DNA from: Ascochyta rabiei
Lineage: Eukaryota > Ascomycota > Dothideomycetes > Pleosporales > Didymellaceae
NCBI RefSeq assembly: GCF_004011695.2
Contig: NC_082406.1
Span: forward strand, 2,542,001 to 2,606,000
Direction: 5' to 3'
DNA: 64,000 nt
Under the pieces are notes generated by a model. That model did not search any database. It had not been told where the DNA came from and saw nothing but the letters and a program-made list of their open reading frames with translations. Shown piece after piece: positions 23,064 to 34,139 of this stretch. The position numbers were made by a program, and so were the translations under genes. How positions within the stretch are numbered: the stretch's first letter is position 1; each line of letters opens with the position of its first letter.

Positions 23064-23228
23064 GCGGTGGGGGGGTTGTTGTGTTCTTTTTGCATTTGTG
23101 TTCATCTCTTACATTTACGGGAAGTAGGTGGATTTATTCTGTCCATCTCTTGCATTTGCGAGGGGGCATCCTTAGATACCAGGGCTTCGCCAGCCACCAC
23201 GAGCACCATGACTATGACTTGCATCTTG

Positions 23229-23260
<32 letters not shown>

Positions 23261-23393
23261 CTTTTTCTTTTGATATTTTTCTTCTTTTGCTCGACTCGTC
23301 TCTTTGTGAGGTCTTGACTGTGTCCTGCTGTATCGTACATGCTCTCATGTCCATGTCTTGGATGCTGCGCTGCACCGACGCAGTGTCAGCCTC
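23064..23393. other. Convergent 3' intergenic with T homopolymer
   Basis: 330 bp between the convergent stop codons of ZPR1 and the cyclophilin gene. It contains a 29-base T run and further T-rich sequence to about 23290. No gene. Confidence 0.6.
23232..23260. repeat. T29 homopolymer
   Basis: Uninterrupted run of 29 T, followed by more T-rich sequence. Length in such runs is prone to sequencing error. Confidence 0.9.
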
Positions 23394-24035
23394 TCACCCA
23401 GCCAGGGGATTCGCATGCACGGTGACGCGGTCAATGAGCATCTTCTCCTGGGGCCTCGATTTCTTATCAACCGGCACCTTCTCCATCTCGTCCAGGACCT
23501 CCCAGCCGTCGAGGACCTTGCCAAAGACGGTGTTCTTGCCGTCGAGGTGCGGGGCGGGCGCAAAGGTGATGAAGAACTGGCTGCCGTTGCTGTTGGGGCC
23601 TTTGTTGGCCATGCTGAGTATGCCGCGCGCATTGTGGCGGAGGGCGGGGGAGAACTCGTCCTCGAACAGGCCGCCGTGGTTGAAGATGGAGGGGCTGGCT
23701 TTTGATTTGGGGTCCGAGGCGGGACTGCCGGCCTGGAGGATGAAGCCGGGGATCAGGCGGTGGAAGGGCGAGGCGTGGTAGGCGTGCGAGGCGCACAGGG
23801 CGAGGAAGTTCTCGGCTGTCTTGGGCGTGGCCTCGCAGAACAGCTCGAGCTTGATGTCGCCCTTGGTTGTGTGCAGCTGTGTTTGCGCTGGGTCAGTGTG
23901 CGGGCTTGGCGGGGGAGGGGAGGGGAGGGGAGGAGCAGGGGAGGGGCAGGGCCCAGATGCACCTGTCAGACGGACGAGGGCAGCGCAGGGCAGCGCAGGG
24001 CAGGACGGGGCAGGGCGACTTACGGTGACGGACAT
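23394..24035 (-). CDS. CYP10: Peptidyl-prolyl cis-trans isomerase, PPIL3/Cyp10 type cyclophilin
   Basis: Single-domain cyclophilin of the PPIL3 class, which in animals is a spliceosome-associated prolyl isomerase. The first exon on the minus strand (24024-24035) carries only the four codons MSVT. After a 147-nt intron the second exon is 23394-23876. The product is 164 residues, the usual PPIL3 length. Catalytic and fold motifs are LHTTKGDIKLELF, FHRLIPGFILQAG (catalytic Arg), FEDEF, ILSMANKGPNSNGSQFFIT and HLDGKNTVFGKVLDG. The first intron interrupts the first beta-strand. A shared region of 890 bp carrying a minisatellite separates it from the next, divergent gene. Confidence 0.93.
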   Translation of the reverse strand: MSVTVSRPAPSCPALPCAALVRLTGASGPCPSPAPPLPSPPPPSPHTDPAQTQLHTTKGDIKLELFCEATPKTAENFLALCASHAYHASPFHRLIPGFILQAGSPASDPKSKASPSIFNHGGLFEDEFSPALRHNARGILSMANKGPNSNGSQFFITFAPAPHLDGKNTVFGKVLDGWEVLDEMEKVPVDKKSRPQEKMLIDRVTVHANPLAG

Positions 24036-24925
24036 GGTGGGCGAGCGGGAGAGCAGACGCAGCAGGCGTGCGCAGCGGAAAGGCCCCCACCGGCGGCAGC
24101 GCCAATGATGAGCGAGCGAGGCCCGAAGCACTCCTGGCAGTGGGTTGGAAGAGGCGCAATCGCCGTTGCATCCCAAGATCGCCCGTCTCGTCGAGTCCAG
24201 GCGCCAACGAGCTGCCTAGGGTGGACCCTCGCGTCCCTACCGGCCAGCTCCAGCTCCAGCTCCAGCTCCAGCTCCAGCTCCAGCCCTACCGTGGCTCGAC
24301 GCCTCGACACCTCGACACCTCGACACCTCGACGCCTCGACACCCCGACACCCCGACATCCCCGACACCTCGACACCCCGACACCTCGACACCTCGACACC
24401 TCGACACCTCGACACCTCGACGCCTCGACACCCCGACACCCCGACATCCCCGACACCTCGACACCCCGACACCTCGACACCTCGACACCTCGACACCTCG
24501 ACACCTCGACGCCTCGACACCCCGACACCCCGACATCCCCGACACCTCGACACCCCGACACCTCGACACCCCGACACCTCGACACCACCGCGCATCGCCG
24601 TACCAACGCCAACCCCAGCGTCGACCGGCGTGCCCCGCCCCGACACTCGCTGCCCGCCCGCGACTGCAGCAATCGCGCGCGCGCGCCCATCTCGCCGTGC
24701 CTTCCCACACTTCGCTCTCCCGCCGCAACCCCACATCGGCGTCGTCGTCCCGCACGAGGCTGTCCGCCAGCTGTCCACGGTCCGCCAGGCTGTCCACCAC
24801 CACCACCACCACCACCACCACCGCTCTCCCTCGTCCCCGCGCCCGGTCACCGGCGACGGCAGCCCTCGGCCCGCCCATGCGGCGCCTGTCTCGCTCCCAG
24901 GCCTGCGCCGCTTCATGCTAGAGAA
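24036..24925. promoter_or_regulatory. Divergent promoter region containing minisatellites
   Basis: 890 bp between divergent start codons. It contains GC-rich sequence, a CAGCTC hexamer run at about 24241-24283, the CTCGACAC higher-order array at about 24293-24593, and a CAC trinucleotide run at about 24791-24823. Frames stay open on both strands because the repeats lack stops. Confidence 0.6.
24293..24593. repeat. CTCGACAC octamer minisatellite with 89-bp higher-order unit
   Basis: The array is built from the octamer CTCGACAC and variants with CCCC or ATCC. These are arranged into an 89-bp higher-order unit beginning GCCTCGACACCCC at 24333, 24422 and 24511. The first two units match almost base for base; the third diverges near its end. 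The unit length is not a multiple of three. Confidence 0.95.
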
Positions 24926-26181
24926 ATGGCGGCTTTCGTCAGGGTGTCCGGCCCGCCCAACTCCAACTTCCTCGTCGGCTACCCAGGCATCTCCGCCACC
25001 CTGCCGCGCATCGAGGGCAAGGTCGAGATCCGGCCCCTCGTCGGCGTCTCGGCCCCCGTCAACGTCTCGCTCGTCACCATCGCCCTGCACCGCCGCGAGA
25101 CCATCCACCCCTCGGCCGACTCGGTCACCAAGAAGCACCTCGCCGCCCCGCGCAAGGACATGACCGACCTGGTCGGCAAGGAGATGCTGCTGTTCCGCTG
25201 CTCCCCCGGCCGCGAGCACGAGAGCATCCTGTCCATGGACCTGCCCTTCATCATCTTCATCCCCTACGGCCGCAGCGGCGACGAGGTGGCCCGCCGCGTG
25301 CCCCCCGCCAGCCTGCAGCTGCCCTCGCGCACCGCAGAGACCTTCTACGAGCTCGTCGTCACCGTCCAGCAGGGCCACAGCGAGCAGAAGAAATACCCCT
25401 TCCCCGTCCCCATCCAGCGCTACGACACCCTGTCCACCTTTGGCATGTACAACCGCCCGGAGAGCGCCGAGCGCGTCACCGACCACCTCGTCACCCTCGG
25501 CATCAGCCTGCCGCGCTGGAGCTACGGGCCCCTCGACCCCGTCTCCGTCTACATCAAGCTGTCCCCCAACCCCGACTGGCTCTCCAAGGCGAAGCGCGTC
25601 ACCATCAAACACATCACCGTCGGCATAGACGAGGAGATCATCTTCAACCACGAGGGCGACGAGCCCACCCGCAAGGTCAAGACGCTCGCCAAGACAACCC
25701 AAGCCGTCGGCGTCAAGATGCCCGAGGCCGGCTACTTTACCAATCTCGGCCTGGTCTTTCCCGCAAAGGATCTGCGGGACAACGATGGCATCGTACCGCG
25801 CGGCAAGAAGGAGTTTCCCATGTATGCTGTCAATGGCTTCACAACAACAGGCACCCTCTACAAGATCGAGTACTATCTCACCGTCAAGGTAGCCTTCGCC
25901 TCCACGTGCGCTCGGCCCAACGCTAACCAACATGACAGGCACAGATGAGTTCAGCACGAGACATTCTCCTGAGACAGCCGATTGTCGTCTGTCCCTTTGA
26001 CCACGCCGGCTGCAAGGAGGAAATGGAAGCCATCGAGCAGGCAGCCAAGGACGCAGCGCACGTTGCCCCTGACAACCCAATGCTGCCCGCGAGTCACATC
26101 GTCAGGGCGAACGACCCCAACGGCCTGTCGAGTCTGGGCATCGCGATTGTGGGCGGCGTGAGGAAACCGCTGATTGAATGA
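24926..26181 (+). CDS. Arrestin-fold-like conserved fungal protein
   Basis: Exons 24926-25888 and 25939-26181 with a 50-nt intron give 401 residues. The frame is open far upstream through the minisatellite, but ATG 24926 is its first ATG, which decides the start. The N-terminal region (GYPGISATLPRIEGKVEIRP, then APVNVSLVTIALHRRET) and mid-region (TFYELVVTVQQGHSEQKKYPF) have the beta-strand-rich pattern of arrestin-like proteins. The C-terminal half has VTIKHITVGIDEEIIFNHEG and YKIEYYLTVK. Arrestin-like fungal proteins often adapt ubiquitin ligases to membrane cargo; I see no PPxY motif, so that role is only a possibility. Extremely C-rich codon usage, unlike later genes. Confidence 0.7.
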
Positions 26182-27950
26182 GCGCGAGACCAAAGATCGA
26201 AACGACACGACACGCACGCTCTCCAACTCGCCAGACGCACTCACCATCGAGTGCGCAGCCAACGCGCACAGCCACACGAGCACAGTCACGGTGACAGCAG
26301 CCCTGACGTGCCAGGACACCGGCGTCAGACATGGCGGCGCCCTCTGAGAACAAGGCACGACTGCAACACGATGCGCTGCGCCACGCTCGCCCCACGACCC
26401 CCGTCCCCGTTGGATCCTGAGACGTTCTCACGACCTCGACATCACTCTCGACATATTCTTGTCCCAGCGTTCTCGTCCACCAAGAGCACCCACACGATGC
26501 ATTTACTCGGCGTTTCCGGGAAGCGGGACCCCGGTGTTTGTTTGTTTTTGGGAAATCGATGCATGCTCAGTCTATTTTTGTTTTCTTTGTTCGGCTCAGC
26601 TCGTCCTCGCTCATGATACCTTGGCGTCGCTCTTTCTGCTTCGTAGTACACATAGTTCGCAACTAGGTCAGTCTGGCTTAGAAAAGGAGAGGGGGAGATG
26701 GGGGCGGTGGAAGATAATAGCTGGTCTAAAGTAATAGAGTAGCTCTAGGTTTCGATGTTGTAGAGCGGGGATGGAGGATAGGGGAAAGGTAGGAAAGAGA
26801 AGGAGACAGAAAAGGAGAAAGCACAGATGTTGTGCAAAGATACATAGTATAGATTAGGGTAAAATTATAAACCCTATCTATTTATCTATCTATCTATTTG
26901 TTGCATACAGTTTACAACCAGGTTAGTGTAGCTTAGAAAAGGAGGGGGAGATAGGTGTAGTAGAAGATAATAGCTGGTCTAAAGTAATAGAGTAGCTCTA
27001 GGTTTTAATGTTGTAGAGCGGGGATAGAGGATAGGGGAAAGGTAGGAAAGAGAAGGAGATAGAAAAAGAAAAAGCACAGATATTGTGCAAATAGTATCGT
27101 GCAAAGATACACAGCGTAGATTAGGGCAGAATTCCAATCCCCCATCTCTGTTCTTATCCATCCATTCATCTTATCATTGACTGAGAAAACTACTGTGTTA
27201 TATTTTCGCTGCTAGCTGGTGGAGAGGAGCTTCGATGATGATAGGCGGGAGATGCTTGGGATGCTGGTGATGGGAGGAGAAGGTGAGTAGAGGGAGAGGG
27301 AGAGGGAGAGGTAGATGTAGAGGGGAGAGAGAAGGAGAAGGGGAGGAGCGAGTGATTCTACTGTGTTGCTTTAGATTGGACCAAGGTGGTCTTACATGCA
27401 ATTGGAGACGCAAGTGTAGTGTAGAGAAGTCAAGTCTAGTCTAGTCTAGTCGACTTGAATCATGTTATATCAAGGAATCAAATCAAGTCAAGTCAAATAA
27501 ACACAGACTATATCAATTCTAGCCCAAGTCGCTGCAATCCAAACCCACATTCCAGTCGTTGGAATTCAAACCGCTCTCGCTGAAGTCATCGGCGTCCAGG
27601 TCAATACAGTTCAAGCCGTCGCATACAAGTCGTTCTACGTCAAACGTCAAGCCAGTGGATTTAAAGTCGCTATAACCCATCTCATCTCATCGCACTCGAT
27701 TTATCCATCAGCACAACGAGCCGCTGAATGTTCCATCATACCCCGCACAATGAGATGAAACAAGCCGAGATACAAAAGAAGTATAAGCACTGTGTGTATC
27801 TACTGCCAACACCGTGTTCATGTCTCTTCATAGGTACTGTTTATCTATCTACCTGATTATCTTCTAATTCAGCCCACGTCGTCTAGCAAGGTACTGAGGC
27901 CCTAATACCCGCTACTTCCACTCCAGGGATAGGGTTCGTACAGGATCGTT
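26182..27950. other. Repeat-bearing intergenic
   Basis: 1.77 kb without a supported gene. It contains two diverged copies of a roughly 230-nt sequence (26646-27130), short TATC runs at about 26872-26896, and clusters of AAGTC/TCTAG short repeats at about 27425-27505. Confidence 0.6.
26646..27130. repeat. Two diverged direct repeats, period about 255 bp
   Basis: Copy 1 runs about 26646-26870 and copy 2 about 26901-27130. Shared blocks include AATAGCTGGTCTAAAGTAAT, AGAGTAGCTCTAGGTTT and AGGATAGGGGAAAGGTAGGA. Most single-base differences are C/T or G/A transitions. Copy 2 also carries a small insertion near 27090. Confidence 0.85.
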
Positions 27951-29622
27951 TCAGCAGAAGAAAAGACACGGTGAAAACATTGGAGTGTCAGATACCCAGC
28001 GCGAACCAAAACATTTATAATCAGAGTAAGTGGATACGTGTCCTCCTTCCATCATATCAGTTCGAAATCCTCCCAGTCCCTGCCTGGTGACGAGGAGCCG
28101 GCGGCCCGCTCTCATCCTGTTGTATAGACTTGTGACATTCTGTAGCTCTGCGTCTTGCTGGTGTTGCTCCCGGAAGTTTGACCACGACTTTTGGCTCCAC
28201 GCGGCACATTTCACAAAAAGCGCAGTATTCTGGCTTTCAGTCGTTGACATGCTTCGAGTGTAATTCCTGCCTTTGTCGACAAAGTACTCTAAAGAACCAC
28301 GGAGAGTTGTCCAGAAGTCAGAGCTGTAAATCTCGTATCTACTACCTTCTGACTGTGCGTCGTGTAACCCGATGGATGAGGCCAATGCATCAAGGGACCC
28401 AGGCACCGGCTCAATCTCTGATATTGACGACACCGCATTGATCTCGTCAACTTTGATGCCTTTGAGCTGGACGCAGCCATGACTAACCACGGCCAATCCG
28501 GCAGCCTCGCCTTTGCACGCACTATTAGCCAAACGAACCGTCTTATGTGTTCATCTTCATTGTAAGATATAGTCTAATCTGTAACATAGGAAGGCAAGGC
28601 TAACTCCGGATCCACAGCGCCAGGTATGTGGCTCAACACTTCGAGAGATCCAGTTTGCCGAATCATTTGGATCGTCGTGGCCTGGAATGCAGCCTCGATT
28701 GTTTGTGTGTAGTCCGCATCAACTGCATTCTCGTATTGACCGCGGGCAAGACTAAGTATACCATAGCCCTTATCGCGTGGATCAGTGACGACGCAATTGT
28801 CTCTGAAAAGACTTATGGTGTATGGCAGAGACGAGCCGACAGTATCTTGAGTAAGATAGAATAGCTTATCGAAATGAGCGAACAGATCACGTCCCTTAGG
28901 GTGTCCAACCAGGAAGCCGTAGCAGCATGCTTGGTCGTACATGTGGCTGTTCCAATGATCTAAAGCCCGCTGGACATTTAGGCCTTCGATCAAGAGAGGT
29001 CCAGATTGAAAGACCGCGTGTCGAGATAAAAACCATTCCTGAACGGTCCATACGCGTGACCACCACGAGCTGCCAAATAACGACTTGAGTCCTGCGATAA
29101 TTTGGGATGACAGGATATTCATACCCTCTACTTCGACATACGGCACCAAAAGAGGATCAAGATGCAGGTCTCCATCGCTTCCAATATGTGCTAGAAACTT
29201 CATGGCCGACTCGCATTCACCCACTGTGCTCAGACCCAACCAAACTGTGGTGCTGCTAGCTCCTTCAAAGACATCACGCATCATTCCTACTTGATGCATC
29301 CGCTCGGTGGTATTCTTCTGGTTGATACAAAGTGCATCGATCCACATAACTCTTTCCCGGGATGCTTGCGCAGATGCTGTAGCGCATGGTATAGGTTGAC
29401 TGAGACGGGCTTCGGCCTACCATCCATGTATACATAATTTTCATGAGTGCCGAGGCCCCATACGTAAGATAGTGCTTCGTAGTGAGGTCCATCGTCGGCG
29501 GTGTCGTGATCAAGGAAGGCTGTACTAGGGCTACAGTGTATAGGATCGGTGTGTTGCAGGGCTGGCTGGATGTGAAGAAGCCTGACCTTTTTCCGATCGT
29601 CGCTCAAGGCGTGATATACCAA
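27951..29622 (-). pseudogene. Broken HET-domain (heterokaryon incompatibility) gene
   Basis: HET proteins trigger incompatibility and cell death after non-self fusion in filamentous fungi. Family hallmarks on the minus strand are HYEALSYVWG near 29470, then WIDALCINQKN, SRVWTVQEW and DPRDKGYGILSLA. Several lesions disrupt it. The first conserved block has no ATG: a TGA lies four codons upstream of the first visible family residue. Between LRKHPGKE and WIDALCINQ the frame changes by one base (about 29340-29365). After LPSYVTD a TAG (28574-28576) replaces the Trp that usually follows in this family. The C-terminal part continues in a different frame from about 28532. No GT..AG intron repairs these. 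Read as a pseudogene, though assembly error cannot be excluded for a single frameshift. Confidence 0.78.
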
Positions 29623-30178
29623 TTCAAATGCTCATGTGGTGTCCATGTTATGAACGTCGGGGTCTTCCCTCGAGTTTGATTCAAGATGACCTCTATGGGA
29701 ATGGCTGCGATTCTGGCAGTCAGCCGATATTCCTGTTTCGTTGCCTGACGAGTAGCATCTGACTGCGCCTCAGCTGTTGGCGTTCATGCATTGGTGCCTT
29801 GATCACGCATCAATAACAAACCGAACCCCCACACAGAACTGTAAACAGAGCACTCGAAGTGAAAGAAGTTGCGTGTTGGAGATGTCTGCAGCCTGGTGAG
29901 TGGTGGGGCAGAAGTGCAAGCATCAATAGGTGGAAAGCACCTCGGGAAGGAGCAACCTTGAATGTCGAACAACCCGGAAACCCAGGATGGGTAAAACAGG
30001 AAGGACCAAAAGCGAATGTTGTAATATTAAATGTACTGTGAAACGTAATGTAAGAGGCACCCTTCTGATCAAGTAGGTATAGTATGCAGGACGTCTAGCG
30101 CCTTGTCTGACATGCTGAATCACTCGCTTGTCCCAACGCCATGTAAGCAATGTATCACCCCTTCTATGCACGTCTGCT
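29623..30178. other. Intergenic
   Basis: 556 bp between the HET relic's 5' side and the 3' end of the ethanolamine kinase gene. Nothing recognised. Confidence 0.4.
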
Positions 30179-31511
30179 CTACTCCTCCTTGGCCCAGATT
30201 TGTTCTCGCTCCGGCATGGCTTCTCCCGACTTCTCTCGCTCGCCGCTGACCTCTCGTTTCCACGCAAAATATTCGCCGAGCCTGACTTCAGCATAGCTTG
30301 CATAGTCGAAGTCAATCAAGGAGATCTGCGCCTGGATCAGGGCCCAGATGCCCCAGTAAAAGCCCGGTACTCCTCGAAATCTATCGACCTGCTCGAAAAG
30401 CTCCTCGACTTCTGCCTCGGTGTGTGTGCGGTTCAGGTGTGTGCTCGTGCTACGGAGGTATTCGCGGAGGAAGCTGCGGCGCACACTGCGTGTGGGCAAG
30501 ACGCTGTAGTCGCAGTCAAAACCACCCCACTCGGCGAAGTGGTTTGCAATATCGAAGGCAGCAGGTGCAGGTGTCGAGTATTCGTAATCAATGAAGGTCA
30601 CAGAAGCCGCAGCCGTCTCGGGCTCCTCAGAGCCATTCGAGGAACTAGAACGACGTGAGTTCGACGCGGACGATGACGATGGCTCGATGATCACGTTGCC
30701 GGACAGGAGATCGCAGTGAGCGAAAACGAAGGGGTTCGAGCCACCAACGCCGGGCGTGTCAGCCAGCAGCTTGGTGAGGGAACGGAGTTCGGTAGAAAGT
30801 TGCTCTCGGCGTGTCGTCTGCGCGGTGGTGCTTGTTGGGAGCGCATCGATCCATTTCTGCACAGTGGTCCACACATTGGGAATGGGCTTGCCGGGCGTGA
30901 GCTGGGCCATGGCCACCAAAGAAGCACGCTTGTTGTTGGTAGCAAGTTGAGAGGGAGCAGGACAAGTGCTGCTGATACTCGATATTGGTAATGTTGCATG
31001 CCATTCTCCAAGCCTCTGCGCTACCCCGCGCCATACATCTGGCCGTCGCAGGTCAGCAGGTGAGCACACGCTGCCTGAAATGTATCTGTAAAGGAGACCG
31101 TTCTCAAACCGGGCGTAGAGCGGGGGTGCGAGGCCATGGCGGGCGAGGAGGCAGTGAGAGCGGGTCTCTTCTGCGACATGGTTAGCGCGTATCCTAGCTC
31201 GGGGGAGAGGTGCAAGTCTTACTCTCGCGGTCTATGAGCACATCGGTGCCTTTGCCGTACGCACGCAGCAGGATCGCATCCTCGTCCACCTCAGCCTTGG
31301 ACAAGCCCGGCCGCTTGTTGATTGCCTTCAAAAGTGTGTTTGTGATGCCATCTGTGAATCGCACAAACTCGACCGTGTCCTGGGACTCGCGCCAGTCAGG
31401 CCGCAGTGTGAGTATGAGGTGGAGGGCCGAGTTGTGCGAGTTGGAGTTGGAGTTGTCGTAGTATTCCGGGATATGGGGGAGCGAATCGTAGGCCGACTGT
31501 GGCTTGTTCAT
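30179..31511 (-). CDS. Ethanolamine/choline kinase
   Basis: First enzyme of the Kennedy pathway for phosphatidylethanolamine (or phosphatidylcholine) synthesis; it phosphorylates ethanolamine with ATP in the cytosol. Exons on the minus strand are 31223-31511 and 30179-31170, with a 52-nt intron, giving 426 residues. Sequence marks are FTDGITNTLLKA (nucleotide loop), LLRAYGKGTDVLIDREKE completed across the intron, ARFENGLLYRYISG, the Brenner catalytic motif FAHCDLLSGNVII, the metal-binding FIDYEYSTPAPAAFDIANHF and EWGGFDCDYSVLP. The C-terminal WALIQAQISLIDFDYASYA is typical. The overall pattern favours ethanolamine kinase over choline kinase, but substrate is inferred. Confidence 0.92.
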
Positions 31512-32397
31512 CGTGCTGTTGTACGCTTGCAGTCAGCCAATTTTGAACGTTGCGGTGTGCGTTCTGGCAGGCGCAGGACCGCGGAAGTGGAAAGAAAGCA
31601 TGTGACAATCGGATTGCGTGGAGGCCCAAATACGAGGCGGATGCTGCCGACTGGAGTACTTACAACACGCCTTTATCCTCGCAGGCCTTCTGGGACCAAG
31701 CTCAAGACACGGAAGAGAGAGAGGAGAGTGTGGCACAGAGCAGGAACGAGCGTCCACTGCGCTGTCGCGTGGTCGTCCATTCCTTTTCAGGCGGCACCTT
31801 CTCCCCCTGCTCTAGCCTCCGCCCCACCCCGCACACCCAGCCACAGAAGAAAGAACCCCGGCATCCACTTTTCTGCCTCGTTTGCTAATTATCAAGTTAT
31901 CAACCGTCTCCCTGAAAGCTGCCCTTTGCAACTCTAGCCCGTGCAACCCGTTGAGCTCATCTGCCCAACCGGCAAGGTCGGCCCTGCCACTGCTGTGGCT
32001 TGTCATGCGCATGCGCATTGCACACGACCTGCGCAGCGTCGTCACCGCCCCCCAAGATTCGATTCATGCACCTCTTCTGCCGATTGGCTCGCTAGCTGAG
32101 TTCCTGCGCGGCAGTGCAGCACGTGACGGTGGACGTGGTGCGCAATGACGCCGTGGCTTTTGGGTAACATCGCACGGGTCGCGAAACTTTGTAGGCTGGT
32201 GGAGCACGCAGTGATGGACGGGTAGGGGCAGAACGCCTGCCATTCAAGTCATACATCCATAGGCTACATTACGCCGAGACAAGGCATGGTAAAGCGGTCC
32301 TCCAGAAGAGAAGATGGAAAGGGAGGACCGAGTGGTATAGAGCGAACGAGATACTGGACAAGAAACGAGGAAAATGGTCGACGACAGCGCTCGCTAA
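31512..32397. other. Intergenic
   Basis: 886 bp between the start of the ethanolamine kinase gene and the 3' end of the ammonium transporter. No gene, RNA or notable repeat recognised. Confidence 0.4.
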
Positions 32398-34139
32398 TCA
32401 AGCGCGATGAGCCCAGTCAGCAAGCTGGTTTGCAGAGTCCACCGACCCCCGGTTCTTCTCGTGATGGCTGCTGATCGCCATACCAGCACCATGGTCTTGC
32501 AGCGAATGCGTCGACATGCCCTCGTCCACCTCGTCGTCAGGAACCTTGAGCTCTCGCGTGAGCTCGACGTAGTCGTACGCGAATTCGCCAATCTCGACGT
32601 CGTCGATACCTAGGGCCTCCTCTTCCTCGGTAGCGCGCAGACGGAGTGCAGGCACAAACTTGCCGATGAAGTCGAGCGCGCCAAGAATTAGACATGTTCC
32701 GACAAACGAGTATGCGCCGCCGGTAATGGAGTCGGCGAGCTGGTAGCCGAGCTGGATCCAGTTGTGGTTCAGCCAACCTCCGGGGATGACTGTGTAACCG
32801 TCGAGGTGAGCGATGTAGTCACTGTAACTGGTTAGTCATGACGATCAGCCGGATGTGAGAGTACGTACGCCGCAAAGAAGGCGGTGAGGATGTTGCCGAT
32901 GAACCCGCCAACACCGTGGACGGCGAAGATGTCAAGAGCATCATCGCAGCGAAGGAAGTACTTGAGTTTGGTAGCGTAGTTGCAAGCCACACCACCCACA
33001 GCACCGAAGACGACGGCAGCCCAAGCAGGCACGTACCCAGATCCAGGTGTGATGACGACCAAGCCAGCAATCACGCCGGAACAGAATCCAACAGTCGACC
33101 ACTTGCGCTCCAGACGGTAGTCAACAAGGCACCATGTGATACCTCCAACACAGGCAGCAAGGTTGGTGCACACGGCGGCCATGATCGCACGCAAGTTCGC
33201 AGCAAGTGCTGAACCTGCGTTGAAGCCAAACCATCCAACCCAAAGGAACACGGTACCAACAACGATGTGAGTGACGTTATGGGGGCGGTAGTTCAACTCC
33301 TGGGTGCCGTGACCGCTACGCTTGCCAAGCATGTACGAGTAAGCCAAGGCAGCAGTTCCGGAGGCAATATGCACTGGCGTGCCACCAGCGAAGTCAAGAC
33401 CACCCATTTGGAAGACCCAGCCGGACGAGTTCCAGGTCCAGCAGGCGATGGGGTCGTAGATGAGCGTTGACCAGACGAACATGTAGATGATGCAGGGTAG
33501 CATACGACCACGCTCTGCCACAGCACCGACAGCAAGGGCGACGCTAAAGTGGCAGTCAGTACATGCTCAAGCAGGAGTCGATTGCAGGTGAACCTACGTG
33601 ATAGCGGCGAACATGCCCTGATACACGCAGAACATCAGATCCGGGATTCTGGAGCTACCAACGGACGGCGCACCAAGGACATCCTTCAGTCCAAAGTTAT
33701 CCAAGTTACCGATATACTTGCCCGCCGTATGCGAAAAGGCCAGCGAGTAGCCCCAGAAAAACCACTGGAAGCTGACGACCGCGGTCGCCATGACGGAGAG
33801 CCATAGCAGCGAGAGTGCAGACTTTCTCCTCGCAAGACCAGAGTAAAAGAAGCTTTACTCCATCAGTTCAAACACCTTTGATCTTTTCAAACACGGATAC
33901 ATACCCAACACCTGGAATCATAAGCAGCACAAGCGCCGTGCTCGTAATCATCCAAGCGATATCGCCCGCCTTGGTCGCATTAGCCCCGCACGCTCCCGAC
34001 ACTCGTGAACAAAGGAGAAACTCACATCGTAAAAGACATTGAGGTTGTACAACCTCGAGTCTCCGCCCGTCGCAATGGTAGCATTGTTGAAAGCTTCTAG
34101 CGGCGTGGTAGGGTCCGCGCCGGAGGAAACAGGGTCCAT
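32398..34139 (-). CDS. Ammonium transporter, AMT/MEP family
   Basis: Plasma-membrane ammonium channel/transporter for nitrogen uptake. Five exons on the minus strand are 34026-34139, 33969-33905, 33852-33598, 33543-32869 and 32821-32398, giving 510 residues with about 11 membrane helices. Signatures are GDIAWMITSTALVLLMIPGV, FFYSGLARRKSALS, the family motif FAGGTPVHIASG, WFGFNAGSALAAN and DIFAVHGVGGFIGN. Both pore histidines (in VHIASG and AVHGVGG) are present; this twin-His arrangement occurs in the Mep2 type, while Mep1/3 types replace the first with Glu. A hydrophilic C-terminal tail of about 65 residues could be a regulatory region. Two HGATAR sites lie upstream (see the promoter entry). 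Confidence 0.96.

Noticed and set aside
21615..23105. 496-codon minus-strand frame
   Set aside because: Exact antisense of ZPR1 with Leu/Arg/His-rich shadow composition. ZPR1 motifs prove the plus strand.
24020..26080. 686-codon open frame on the minus strand antisense to the arrestin-like gene
   Set aside because: It is a by-product of C-ending codons and the stop-free minisatellite. Composition is not protein-like, and the opposite strand has clear spliced coding sequence.
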